NCBI GenBank assembly: GCA_004173415.1
Contig: SEHC01000040.1
Coordinates: 1 to 9,781, forward strand
Reading direction: 5' to 3'
Length of the DNA stretch: 9,781 nucleotides
DNA from: Lysobacteraceae bacterium
Lineage (GTDB): Bacteria; Pseudomonadota; Gammaproteobacteria; Xanthomonadales; Xanthomonadaceae
Under the pieces are notes generated by a model. It worked only from the letters and a program-made list of their open reading frames with translations. It was not told the origin of the DNA and did not search any database. Below, piece by piece: positions 1 to 7,123 of this stretch (positions are counted from its first letter, which is position 1; each line of letters begins with the position of its first letter). The position numbers were made by a program, and so were the translations under genes.

Positions 1-141
1 GTCCAGCCGCTGCTACAGGCGGTGCGCCAGCATGAACTAGAGTCGCTGGCGCTGGATTTCCAGGATGGTGCCGTGTTCCGCCTGCGCCGCAACCAGCGCT
101 GGCGCTTCTGGCGCAAACCTCTCTCCAGCCTGGGCCAATGA
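1..141 (+). CDS. rpfE: RpfE-like protein, C-terminal end (partial)
   Basis: Only the last 46 codons lie in the window; the start is upstream. The frame runs open from base 1 to a TGA at 139-141 and ends in a basic, aromatic tail (RRNQRWRFWRKP) that I associate with RpfE proteins of xanthomonads. Those are often annotated as phosphoglycerate-mutase-like or as regulatory protein RpfE, and their biochemical role is not settled. The assignment rests on this tail plus its position directly before recJ, as in the Xanthomonas rpf cluster. The stop overlaps the recJ start (ATGA at 138-141), so the two are probably co-transcribed and translationally coupled. No domain can be judged from so short a piece. 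Confidence 0.7.
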   Translation, partial: VQPLLQAVRQHELESLALDFQDGAVFRLRRNQRWRFWRKPLSSLGQ

Positions 142-1859
142 TCCGATCGCCGAAGATCCGCCGGCGCGTCGTCGATGCTCCGGGAAGCTGGCCCGATGCC
201 GTCCCGCCCTTGCTGCGCCGGATCTACGAGGCCCGCGGGGCCACCAGCCTGGAGCAGGCTCAGCCGCGGCTCGCTCAGTTGCTGGCGCCGGACTCGCTGG
301 AAGGACTGGCCCAGGCCACCGCCCTGCTGGCGGACGCCATCGCCGGCAACCGGCATATCGTGGTGGTCGGGGATTTCGACTGCGACGGCGCCACCGCCTG
401 CGCGGTGGGCGTGCGTGGCCTGCGCATGCTCGGCGCCACCCGGGTCACGCCCGCGGTGCCCAACCGCATGGTCCATGGCTACGGATTGTCGGCGGCGCTG
501 GTGCAGGAACTGGCCGCGCTGCAACCCGATCTGCTGGTGACCGTCGATCATGGCATCGCCTGCCATGCCGGCATCGCGGCGGCCAAGGCATTGGGCTGGC
601 AAGTGCTGGTCACCGATCATCATCTTCCGGGCGAGCAGCTGCCGCCCGCCGATGCCATCGTCAATCCCAACCTGCGCGGCGATGCCTTCCCCAGCAAGAT
701 GCTGGCCGGCGTGGGGGTGATGTTCTACGTGCTGCTGGCACTGCGCAGGAAACTGCGCGATGCCGGCGTGGTGGCGGGCAACGGGCCCGATCTTTCCGTG
801 CTGCTCGACCTGGTGGCCGTGGGCACGATTGCCGACCTGGTTCCACTGGACGTCAACAACCGCGCGCTGGTGGGCGCAGGCCTGCGGCGCCTGCGCGCGG
901 GGCGGGGCTGCGCGGGACTGCGCGCTCTCATCCAAGTCTCGGGGCGTGACGCCGCGCGGCTGACCGCCGCCGACATAGGTTTTGCCATCGGCCCGCGCCT
1001 GAATGCGGCCGGTCGCCTGGAAGACATGGCCATCGGCATCGAATGCCTGCTCAGCGACGATCCGGTCCAGGCCTACGAGCTGGCGCAGGTGTTGAACGGC
1101 ATCAATGCCGAACGCCGCGGCGTGCAGCAGCAGATGGTCGATGAAGCCGAAGCGGCCCTGGCCAGGGTCGACCAGGGACTGCAGGACGCGCCCATCGCAC
1201 TGTGCCTGTACGACGCCGAGTGGCATCCGGGCGTGGTCGGACTGGTGGCATCGAAGATGAAGGAGAAGCTGCACCGCCCGGTGATCGCCTTCGCCCCGGC
1301 CGGGCCCGGCGGCAGCAGCCTGCGCGGCTCGGCGCGCTCCATCCCCGGTTTCCACATCCGCGATGCGCTGGCCAACGTGGACGCCGCCCATCCCGGTTTG
1401 ATGGGCAAGTTCGGCGGCCACGCCATGGCCGCCGGCCTGAGCCTGGAAGCAGGCGAACTGGCCCGTTTCCAGGCTGCCTTCATCGCGCAGGTCGAAACGA
1501 TGATGGACCCGGCCATGCTGCATGCCGAGTTGCTGAGCGATGGCGAACTGTCCGCCGACGAATTCGACTGTGGCCACGCCGAGGCGCTGCGCAACGCCGG
1601 TCCCTGGGGGCAGGGATTCGCCGAACCACTATTCGATGGCGTATTCGACGTGCTTGACTGGCGCGTGGTTGGTGAGCGGCACCTCAAGTACAGCCTGCGC
1701 CTCGACGGACGTCGCGAGGTGCTCAATGCCATCCATTTTGGCGGCTGGCATGACCAGCAACCCGGCCCGCGCCTGCGCCTGGCTTATCGCCTGGTGCCGG
1801 ACGACTACCGCGGCGGTGATGCCATCCAGCTGATCATCGAGTGCCACGAGCCGGCGTGA
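138..1859 (+). CDS. recJ: Single-stranded-DNA-specific exonuclease RecJ
   Basis: RecJ is a cytoplasmic 5'-3' exonuclease for single-stranded DNA that acts in RecF-pathway recombination, mismatch repair and base-excision repair. The 573-residue product matches the usual length (E. coli 577). DHH-superfamily metal-binding motifs appear in order: GDFDCDG (78-84), VDHG (136-139), TDHH (159-162) and DLVAVGTIAD (224-233). The RecJ hallmark GPRLNAAGR is at 285-293. The DHHA1 domain follows, with EWHPGVVGLVASK (361-373), SARSIPGFHI (398-407) and KFGGHAMAAGL (424-434), then a C-terminal OB-like region. All expected catalytic residues are present. The ATG at 138 overlaps the rpfE stop and has no Shine-Dalgarno of its own, which suggests coupling to rpfE. 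The 3' end overlaps the convergent acyltransferase gene by 26 bases. Confidence 0.97.
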   Translation: MIRSPKIRRRVVDAPGSWPDAVPPLLRRIYEARGATSLEQAQPRLAQLLAPDSLEGLAQATALLADAIAGNRHIVVVGDFDCDGATACAVGVRGLRMLGATRVTPAVPNRMVHGYGLSAALVQELAALQPDLLVTVDHGIACHAGIAAAKALGWQVLVTDHHLPGEQLPPADAIVNPNLRGDAFPSKMLAGVGVMFYVLLALRRKLRDAGVVAGNGPDLSVLLDLVAVGTIADLVPLDVNNRALVGAGLRRLRAGRGCAGLRALIQVSGRDAARLTAADIGFAIGPRLNAAGRLEDMAIGIECLLSDDPVQAYELAQVLNGINAERRGVQQQMVDEAEAALARVDQGLQDAPIALCLYDAEWHPGVVGLVASKMKEKLHRPVIAFAPAGPGGSSLRGSARSIPGFHIRDALANVDAAHPGLMGKFGGHAMAAGLSLEAGELARFQAAFIAQVETMMDPAMLHAELLSDGELSADEFDCGHAEALRNAGPWGQGFAEPLFDGVFDVLDWRVVGERHLKYSLRLDGRREVLNAIHFGGWHDQQPGPRLRLAYRLVPDDYRGGDAIQLIIECHEPA

Positions 1860-3060
1860 GCAGCGTGCCCTGTGTCGCCGGGGCCACCGTGCGGCTCCGG
1901 CGTTTCAGCCCGAACAGGGGTCGCAGCAGGTTCGAGCGGCGGATCAGCAATTCGTGCAGCAGCAGGCAACCCCCGACCGTGCCAGCCAGCACCAGGACCG
2001 GTTCCCACACGCGTCCCAACCGCAACGGGATCAGCAGGAAGGCGATCGGCACGATCAGGCTCTGGTGCAGGATGTACCACGGGTACACCGCCTCGGTGGC
2101 GTAGGGCAGCCAGCGGAACGGCCGGTTCAACCACACATGCCCCCAGGCGAACACCGCCAGCAGCGCCGTCCATGCGTAGGTGGCGCGCGCAACGCGTTCA
2201 ATAACGCCCCAAGGAACGGCCTGCATGAATTCCGGTACGCGAGTGGCAGGCAGGTACTTGCCCGCCGCCCGCAACGACAATTCGATGGTGATGCTGGCCA
2301 GCCCGATGGCCAGGGTGGTCCAGCGCAGGCGCTGCAACCGGTCCCAGAATCCGGTATCGCGGGCGACCGCATAGCCGAGCAGGAACAAGGGCAACGACTC
2401 TGCATGCACGTACCAGTCGCCGAACAGCGCATGGGTCTCCGGATAGCGCGGCGCCAGCCACAGCAGGCAGGCCGCCAGCAGCGCAGCCGGCAGCAGGATC
2501 AGCATCCCTCCGGCCAGGCGGCCCGGCAGGGCCAGCAGCGCCTGCCCGGCGCGCGTGCGCAACAGCGGCATCAGCGCCATCAGCAACACGGAGTAGACCC
2601 ACAGGTAGGCCAGGTACCAGAGATGGTTCCAGGTGATGCCGTGCTCCCAGCCGGCGAAGCTGCCTTCCGGCCACGGCCTGACCTGCCAGTAGCGCAGCAG
2701 GAACTTCCCGAACCCGGGCACGACATGGCCGTTGGCCACGCCTTCGCAATAGGCCTGCACCGGCACCACCGCGAACATGCCGAACAGCAGCGGCAACAGC
2801 AGCCGCCAGCACCGTGACCAGGCGAAGCGGCCGGCCGCGGCCTCGGGCCGGAACAGGCCGATCGCCATGCCCGAGATCATGAACAGCAAGGGCATTCGCC
2901 AGCGGTTGAGCACGATCATCGGCCACTGCAGCCATTCGGCCTGGTAGCCGCTCTTGATGTGGTAACCCCAGTCGGCCACGTAGACCATGGCCACGTGGTA
3001 GAGGATCAGGAGACTGAAGGCGATGACGCGCAGGGCGTCGATGTCGTGGCGGCGTGGCAT
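1834..3060 (-). CDS. Membrane acyltransferase, acyltransferase-3 / OpgC-like family
   Basis: A 408-residue, very hydrophobic, multi-pass inner-membrane protein. Family hallmarks are the N-terminal D8/R11 (IDALRV) followed by a first helix ending in YH22, RMPLLFMISG (55-64), NHLWYL (145-150) and YPWYILHQ (326-333). This layout resembles OpgC/MdoC, which succinylates periplasmic glucans, and other acyltransferase-3 proteins that O-acylate sugars; the acceptor here is unknown. About ten helices are visible. The start was set at 3060 because the family begins a few residues before the D-x-L-R motif; the reading frame is open further upstream to 3243, but that would overlap rpfD and add a low-complexity tail. 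Only a weak GGA lies 8-10 bases upstream. The stop lies inside the recJ 3' end. I do not recall this gene in the classical rpf cluster, so it may be a lineage-specific insertion. Confidence 0.85.
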   Translation of the reverse strand: MPRRHDIDALRVIAFSLLILYHVAMVYVADWGYHIKSGYQAEWLQWPMIVLNRWRMPLLFMISGMAIGLFRPEAAAGRFAWSRCWRLLLPLLFGMFAVVPVQAYCEGVANGHVVPGFGKFLLRYWQVRPWPEGSFAGWEHGITWNHLWYLAYLWVYSVLLMALMPLLRTRAGQALLALPGRLAGGMLILLPAALLAACLLWLAPRYPETHALFGDWYVHAESLPLFLLGYAVARDTGFWDRLQRLRWTTLAIGLASITIELSLRAAGKYLPATRVPEFMQAVPWGVIERVARATYAWTALLAVFAWGHVWLNRPFRWLPYATEAVYPWYILHQSLIVPIAFLLIPLRLGRVWEPVLVLAGTVGGCLLLHELLIRRSNLLRPLFGLKRRSRTVAPATQGTLLTPARGTR

Positions 3061-3200
3061 GGGCAGTTCCGTTGTCCGGCGATGCGCGCATGTTCGGGAG
3101 CAAGGGGCTCGCCCGGCACTTGGAGTGACCGCATGAAGCCCGGTGGTGACCAATGGCGGGATGCAGGGACCAAATGCAGTGGCAGGGCGGGGCGCCTGGC

Positions 3201-3213
3201 TAGAATGCGCAGA
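3201..3213 (+). promoter_or_regulatory. Candidate rpfD -10 box giving a leaderless transcript
   Basis: TAGAAT at 3201-3206 matches five of six bases of the sigma-70 -10 consensus, and 6 bases separate it from the rpfD ATG at 3213. A start point about 7 bases after the box would fall on the A of the ATG. No Shine-Dalgarno lies in between, and an in-frame TAG at 3201-3203 rules out an earlier start in this frame. No convincing -35 is visible. The 152-bp spacer 3061-3212 must also carry the promoter of the divergent acyltransferase gene, for which I see no clear box; it holds a 10-bp palindrome ATGCGCGCAT at 3082-3091. Confidence 0.5.
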
Positions 3214-4091
3214 TGACCCATGCCCCGGCACCCGCTGCGCCACAGCCAGCCGCCGACCGCTACCTGCCTCTGCGCCGCATTTTCGAAGTCGGCTACTGGG
3301 TGGTTTCGTTCTGCCTGAGCGCCGTGGTCAACAGCGCCACCGCGCTCATGGACTATCAGCGCGACGGGCGCCCCATCCAGGCCTGGGAGCCCATGGCGTG
3401 GGAATGGAGCAGTGCGTTGGTTTCCCTGGCCCTGGTGCCGGCCGTGATCTGGTTCACCCGGTGGTATCCGCTGCATTTCGACACCTGGCGGCGCCGGCTT
3501 GCGCCCTACCTGGCTGCAAGCGTTGCCTGGTCGCTGCTCCACGTGCTGGGAATGGTTGCCCTGCGCAAGCTGGCCTACGCAGCGCAGGGCAGCAGCTACG
3601 ATTTCGGCGACTGGCCAAGGGAGCTGTTCTACGAATATCTCAAGGACGCACTGACCTTTGTCGGCATGGTGGTGACGATCCACGTCTACCGGATACTGCT
3701 GCGCAGGATCCAAGGTGAGGCCAGCCTGCTGGCGGCGCCGGATGCCGGGCCGCCGGTCGAGCCGGTGGAGCGCCCGCAACGGTTCCTGGTCAGGAAGCTC
3801 AACCGCGAGTTCCTGGTCGCTACCGATGACATCGAGTGGATGCAGGCATCCGGGAACTACGTGAACCTGCGCGTGAACGGTCGTGACTACCCGCTGCGCA
3901 GCACCATCGCCGCCATGGAGTCCAGGCTGGACCCCCTGCGTTTCAAGCGGGTGCAGCGCAGCTACATCGTCAATCTGGATTACGTCGCCTCCATCGAGCC
4001 CCTGGACAGCGGCGATGCGCGCATCCACCTGAAGGATGGCGCCAACATCCCCTGCAGCCGCCGCTACCGCGAGGCCCTGAAGCCCGGCTAG
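3213..4091 (+). CDS. rpfD: RpfD-like membrane-anchored LytTR-domain regulator
   Basis: A 292-residue protein. The N-terminal half has four hydrophobic segments (about 26-46, 66-84, 97-119 and 145-165). A proline/alanine-rich linker (about 172-188) leads to a C-terminal LytTR DNA-binding domain (about 190-290). LytTR signatures visible are ddIEWMQASGNYVNLRV (205-221), FKRVQRSYIVNLDYVASIEPL (start 244) and IPCSRRYREAL (279-289). The fold predicts a transcription factor held in the inner membrane that responds to an unknown signal. Position between recJ and prfB in an rpf cluster identifies it as RpfD, whose role in known xanthomonads is poorly defined. It has no receiver domain, so it is not a standard two-component regulator. 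It is followed after 72 bp by prfB, and probably has its own promoter (TAGAAT at 3201). Confidence 0.87.
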   Translation: MTHAPAPAAPQPAADRYLPLRRIFEVGYWVVSFCLSAVVNSATALMDYQRDGRPIQAWEPMAWEWSSALVSLALVPAVIWFTRWYPLHFDTWRRRLAPYLAASVAWSLLHVLGMVALRKLAYAAQGSSYDFGDWPRELFYEYLKDALTFVGMVVTIHVYRILLRRIQGEASLLAAPDAGPPVEPVERPQRFLVRKLNREFLVATDDIEWMQASGNYVNLRVNGRDYPLRSTIAAMESRLDPLRFKRVQRSYIVNLDYVASIEPLDSGDARIHLKDGANIPCSRRYREALKPG

Positions 4092-4127
4092 GGGCGGCGG
4101 CGCGGCGCAAGGAACCATGGTCTGGGC

Positions 4128-4145
4128 TACAATTGGCGGCCAATT
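4128..4145 (+). promoter_or_regulatory. Candidate prfB -10 box overlapping a 15-bp palindrome
   Basis: TACAAT (4128-4133) matches five of six -10 consensus bases and lies 30 bases before the prfB ATG. Overlapping it is AATTGGC-G-GCCAATT (4131-4145), a perfect 7-bp inverted repeat around one central base. If the box is used, transcription would start near 4140, inside the palindrome, a typical repressor-operator position. No clear -35 is seen in the GC-rich DNA upstream. The leader between palindrome and ATG contains no Shine-Dalgarno. Confidence 0.45.
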
Positions 4146-4163
4146 TCCAGCGTGTTTCGCCCC

Positions 4164-5289
4164 ATGATCGAGCTCAATCCCGTCCGCCAGCGCATCGCCG
4201 ATCTGCAGCAGCGGCTGCTTTCGCTTCGGGGGTATCTTTGACTACGATTCCAAGCGCGAGCGCCTGGAAGAAGTAAACCGGGAGCTGGAAAACCCGGATA
4301 TCTGGAACAACGCCGAGTACGCGCAGACCCTGGGCCGCGAACGCGCCAGCCTGGAGAAGAACGTCAACGGCATCGCCAGCCTGGAGGACGGGCTCGGCGA
4401 GGCCAGCGAACTGCTGGAACTGGCCGAGAGCGAGAACGACGACGAAACCGCCCTGGCCGTGGTCGCCGACGTGGACGGCTTCAATACCCACGTGGAGAAG
4501 CTGGAGTTCCAGCGCATGTTCTCCGGCGAACTCGACCCGGCCAACTGCTTCGTCGACATCCAGGCCGGCGCCGGAGGCACCGAGGCGCAGGACTGGGCCG
4601 AGATGATGCTGCGCATGTACCTGCGCTGGTGCGAAGCGCGTGGCTGGAAGACCGAGCTGATGGAAGTCAGCGCCGGCGAAGTGGCCGGGGTGAAGTCGGC
4701 GACCTTCCGGGTCGAGGGCGATTACGCCTACGGCTGGCTCAAGACCGAGATCGGCGTGCACCGGCTGGTGCGCAAGTCGCCGTTCGATTCGGACAATCGC
4801 CGCCACACTTCGTTCACCTCGGTGTTCGTGTCGCCCGAAGTCGACGACAACATCGAGATCGACATCAATCCGGCCGACCTGCGCACCGACGTCTACCGTT
4901 CCTCGGGCGCCGGCGGCCAGCACGTCAACAAGACCGAGTCCGCCGTCCGCATCACCCACGTTCCGACCAATACCGTGGTTGCCTGCCAGACCGGCCGCAG
5001 CCAGCACGCCAACCGCGATACGGCGATGAAGATGCTCAAGGCCAAGCTCTACGAGCTGGAGATCCAGAAGCGCAACACCGAGCGCGACGCGCTGGAAGCG
5101 ACCAAGTCCGACATCGGCTGGGGCAGCCAGATCCGCAACTACGTCCTCGACCAGAGCCGGATCAAGGACCTGCGCACCGGGGTGGAACGGACCGACACGC
5201 AGAAGGTACTGGACGGCGACCTTGACGAGTTCGTCGAGGCCAGCCTGAAATCGGGTCTGGAAGCGGGATCCAAGCGCAGCGACGCCTGA
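4164..5289 (+). CDS. prfB: Peptide chain release factor 2 (programmed +1 frameshift)
   Basis: RF2 recognises UAA and UGA stop codons and triggers peptide release on the ribosome. The gene is read as 25 codons (4164-4238), a +1 shift skipping T4239, then 349 codons (4240-5286) plus TGA, for 374 residues (E. coli 365). In the joined numbering the stop-recognition motif SPF is at 205-207 and the catalytic GGQ at 250-252, the same numbers as in E. coli. Residue 246 is Ser, whereas E. coli K-12 has Thr. The N-terminal coiled-coil region and the central GAGGTEAQDWAEM motif are intact. The gene's own terminator is UGA, so RF2 level also affects its final release. The start is the ATG that gives the usual MIELNPVRQRI-type N-terminus. 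It has no good Shine-Dalgarno. lysS follows, as in the E. coli prfB-lysS operon. Confidence 0.96.
4227..4242 (+). promoter_or_regulatory. RF2 autoregulatory +1 frameshift site
   Basis: The sequence CGG GGG TAT CTT TGA C contains the shift heptamer CTTTGAC (4236-4242), identical to the E. coli site. The internal Shine-Dalgarno-like GGGGG (4228-4232) ends three bases before CTT. E. coli has AGGGGG; here the first base is C. When RF2 is scarce the ribosome pauses at TGA (4239-4241), slips forward one base and enters the long frame. When RF2 is abundant it terminates after 25 residues. Confidence 0.96.
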
Positions 5290-5301
5290 GGAGCCAGGAG
5301 C

Positions 5302-5325
5302 GAGGAGTGAGTGGAGAGGAGTGAG
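5302..5325 (+). repeat. Inverted partner of the 14-bp tandem repeat (5' arm)
   Basis: These 24 purine-rich bases begin 13 bases after the prfB stop. They contain one full reverse-complement copy of the downstream 14-bp unit (5307-5320) plus flanking partial copies. They are the exact reverse complement of 5407-5430, and again of 5421-5444. In RNA this would give a perfect 24-bp stem closing a loop of about 80 bases. Inside the loop is a smaller inverted repeat, GGTACG (5325-5330) with CGTACC (5346-5351). Confidence 0.85.
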
Positions 5326-5397
5326 GTACGAGTCAATCCGGTAAGCGTACCGCCTGGTATTGCCGCACAATCTCCTCTGCATCGCCTCATTCCCGAC

Positions 5398-5453
5398 TCC
5401 TCTCCACTCACTCCTCTCCACTCACTCCTCTCCACTCACTCCTCTCCACTCAC
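5398..5453 (+). repeat. Tandem array: four perfect 14-bp repeats
   Basis: The unit TCCTCTCCACTCAC occurs four times head to tail without mismatch (5398, 5412, 5426 and 5440), followed by a partial TCC. The strand is almost pure pyrimidine apart from two A per unit. The array ends 11 bases before the lysS ATG and fills the place where a Shine-Dalgarno would be expected. Perfect identity of the copies suggests recent expansion by slippage. The same sequence in reverse complement lies at 5302-5325. I have a general impression of similar GAGGAGTGAG-type intergenic repeats in xanthomonad genomes, but cannot confirm a named family. Confidence 0.92.
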
Positions 5454-5464
5454 TCCCAGCCCCT

Positions 5465-6988
5465 ATGACCGACATGACTCCCGCGCCGCCGCTGCCCGCC
5501 GACGAGAACAGCCTCATCGCCGAACGCCGCGCGAAACTCACGGCCTTGCGCGGGCAGGGCATCGCATTCCCCAACGACTTCCGCAGGAACGACTACGCCG
5601 GCGACCTGCAGGCACTGTATGCCGACTCGGCGCTGTGGCCGGCCGAGGCGCTGGAATCCCCGGATCGCCAGGTGAAGATGGCCGGGCGGCTGATGGCCAA
5701 GCGGGTCATGGGCAAGGCCAGCTTCGTCCAGATCCAGGATGAGTCCGGGCGCATCCAGTTGTTCCTGCAGGCCAACGCGCTGGGCGCGACCTATGATGCG
5801 CTCAAGGGTTGGGACATCGGCGACATCGTCGGCGTCGAAGGTGGCCTGACCCGCACCAGGACCGGAGAATTGTCGGTCAGGGCGACCAGCTTGCGCCTGC
5901 TGACCAAGTCGCTGCGGCCGTTGCCGGACAAGTGGCATGGACTGACCGACGTGGAGCAGCGCTATCGCCAGCGCTACGTCGATCTGATCGTCACTCCGGA
6001 AGCGCGCGAAGTCTTCATCAAGCGCTCCAAGATCATCCGCGCGATGCGCGAGTGGCTGGACGCACGCCGTTTCCTGGAAGTGGAAACGCCGATGATGCAT
6101 TACATCCCCGGGGGCGCCACCGCCAAGCCGTTCACCACCCACCACAACGCGCTTGGGCTGGACCTGTACCTGCGCGTGGCACCCGAGCTCTACCTCAAGC
6201 GACTGGTGGTCGGCGGGCTCGAGCGGGTCTACGAGATCAACCGCAATTTCCGCAACGAAGGCGTGAGCACCCGGCACAACCCCGAGTTCACCATGCTGGA
6301 GTTGTACGAGGCCTACGCCACCTACAACGAGATCATGGACCTGACCGAGGGCATGGTCCGCGACGTGGCCAATGAGGTGCTGGCCACCTGCCAGTTGCAA
6401 TGGGAAGGCCAGCAGATCGACCTGGCCCCGGCCTTCCGGCGCTGGCGCATGGATGAAGCCGTGCGCCACCACAACCCGGAAATCACCCTGGCCGACTGCA
6501 CCGACCGGGAAGCGCTGGCAGGGCACTGCGCAAGGCTGAAGATCCACGTCAAGCCCGGCTATGGCTGGGGCAGGCTGCTGCTGGAGATCTTCGAGAAGAC
6601 CGTGGAGCACACGCTGGTCCAGCCGACCTTCATCACCGACCATCCGGTGGAAGTGTCGCCACTGGCGCGGGCCAAGGACGCCGAACCGGGCTACACCGAC
6701 CGCTTCGAACTGTTCATCAACGGCAAGGAGCTGGCCAACGGCTTTTCCGAACTCAACGATCCGGAGGACCAGGCGGCCCGCTTCCAGGCGCAGGTCCAGG
6801 CCAAGGAAGGCGGTGACGACGAAGCCATGCACTACGACGCCGATTACATCCGCGCCCTTGAGGTAGGTCTGGCCCCGACCGGCGGACTCGGAATCGGCAT
6901 CGATCGCCTGGTGATGCTGATGACCGGCGCCGACTCGATCCGCGATGTGCTGTTGTTCCCCTACATGCGTCCGGAAGCATCCAGCTGA
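5465..6988 (+). CDS. lysS: Lysyl-tRNA synthetase, class II
   Basis: LysRS charges tRNA-Lys with lysine in an ATP-dependent, two-step reaction in the cytoplasm. The 507-residue product has the normal class II length. An N-terminal OB-fold anticodon-binding domain (about 65-145, VKMAGRLMAKRVMGKASFVQI from 70) precedes the catalytic core. Motif 1 covers IRAMREWLDARRFLEVETPMM (from 191). Motif 2 is FRNEGVSTRHNPEFTMLE (262-279). Motif 3 is GLGIGIDRLVML (474-485). All are intact. The ATG at 5465 was chosen because the protein then starts MTDMTPAPPLPADENSL, leading into the usual NSLIAERR segment. The frame is open back to a TTG at 5360, but that would only translate the tandem repeats. There is no Shine-Dalgarno upstream. 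It is probably co-transcribed with prfB across a 175-bp repeat-filled gap. Confidence 0.97.
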   Translation: MTDMTPAPPLPADENSLIAERRAKLTALRGQGIAFPNDFRRNDYAGDLQALYADSALWPAEALESPDRQVKMAGRLMAKRVMGKASFVQIQDESGRIQLFLQANALGATYDALKGWDIGDIVGVEGGLTRTRTGELSVRATSLRLLTKSLRPLPDKWHGLTDVEQRYRQRYVDLIVTPEAREVFIKRSKIIRAMREWLDARRFLEVETPMMHYIPGGATAKPFTTHHNALGLDLYLRVAPELYLKRLVVGGLERVYEINRNFRNEGVSTRHNPEFTMLELYEAYATYNEIMDLTEGMVRDVANEVLATCQLQWEGQQIDLAPAFRRWRMDEAVRHHNPEITLADCTDREALAGHCARLKIHVKPGYGWGRLLLEIFEKTVEHTLVQPTFITDHPVEVSPLARAKDAEPGYTDRFELFINGKELANGFSELNDPEDQAARFQAQVQAKEGGDDEAMHYDADYIRALEVGLAPTGGLGIGIDRLVMLMTGADSIRDVLLFPYMRPEASS

Positions 6989-7123
6989 CCGACGCGCGAA
7001 ACACCTGCCAGCCGCGCAGGGCGGGGTGACGCGGCGGGGCAGCAAGTGCCTCGGGCGCACCGGTGGCGACATTGCATTCGCCTTCAGCAGCGTTGACCAA
7101 AGCGCCTAGTCATGTCCTATTTT

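Noticed and set aside
3067..3076. LytTR-type binding site near TCCGTTGTC
   Set aside because: Single, imperfect match without the second direct repeat that LytTR proteins normally need.
1834..3243. Longer acyltransferase starting at 3243
   Set aside because: The extension is compositionally low-grade, overlaps the start of rpfD, and the family begins just before the D-x-L-R motif.
4239..4241. In-frame TGA early in prfB that could mark a pseudogene
   Set aside because: It lies in the classical CTTTGAC programmed frameshift context, and the downstream frame is intact with all RF2 motifs.
4459..5289. prfB start at internal ATG giving a 276-residue protein
   Set aside because: It would remove the N-terminal domain; the real start is 4164 with a +1 shift.
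5360..6988. Longer LysS starting at TTG 5360
   Set aside because: The extra 35 residues only translate the tandem repeats into a serine/proline/leucine-rich stretch; no family member is expected to carry this.
7011..7035. GC hairpin after lysS as an intrinsic terminator
   Set aside because: Six base pairs with a 13-base loop and no following T run; too weak to call.
5450..7072. Long open frames antisense to lysS (540 codons), prfB (4174-5421), rpfG (7312-8469) and rpfC (8319-9755)
   Set aside because: They are frame shadows of high-GC genes: no start signals, no recognisable motifs, and residue make-up typical of reverse-frame translation.
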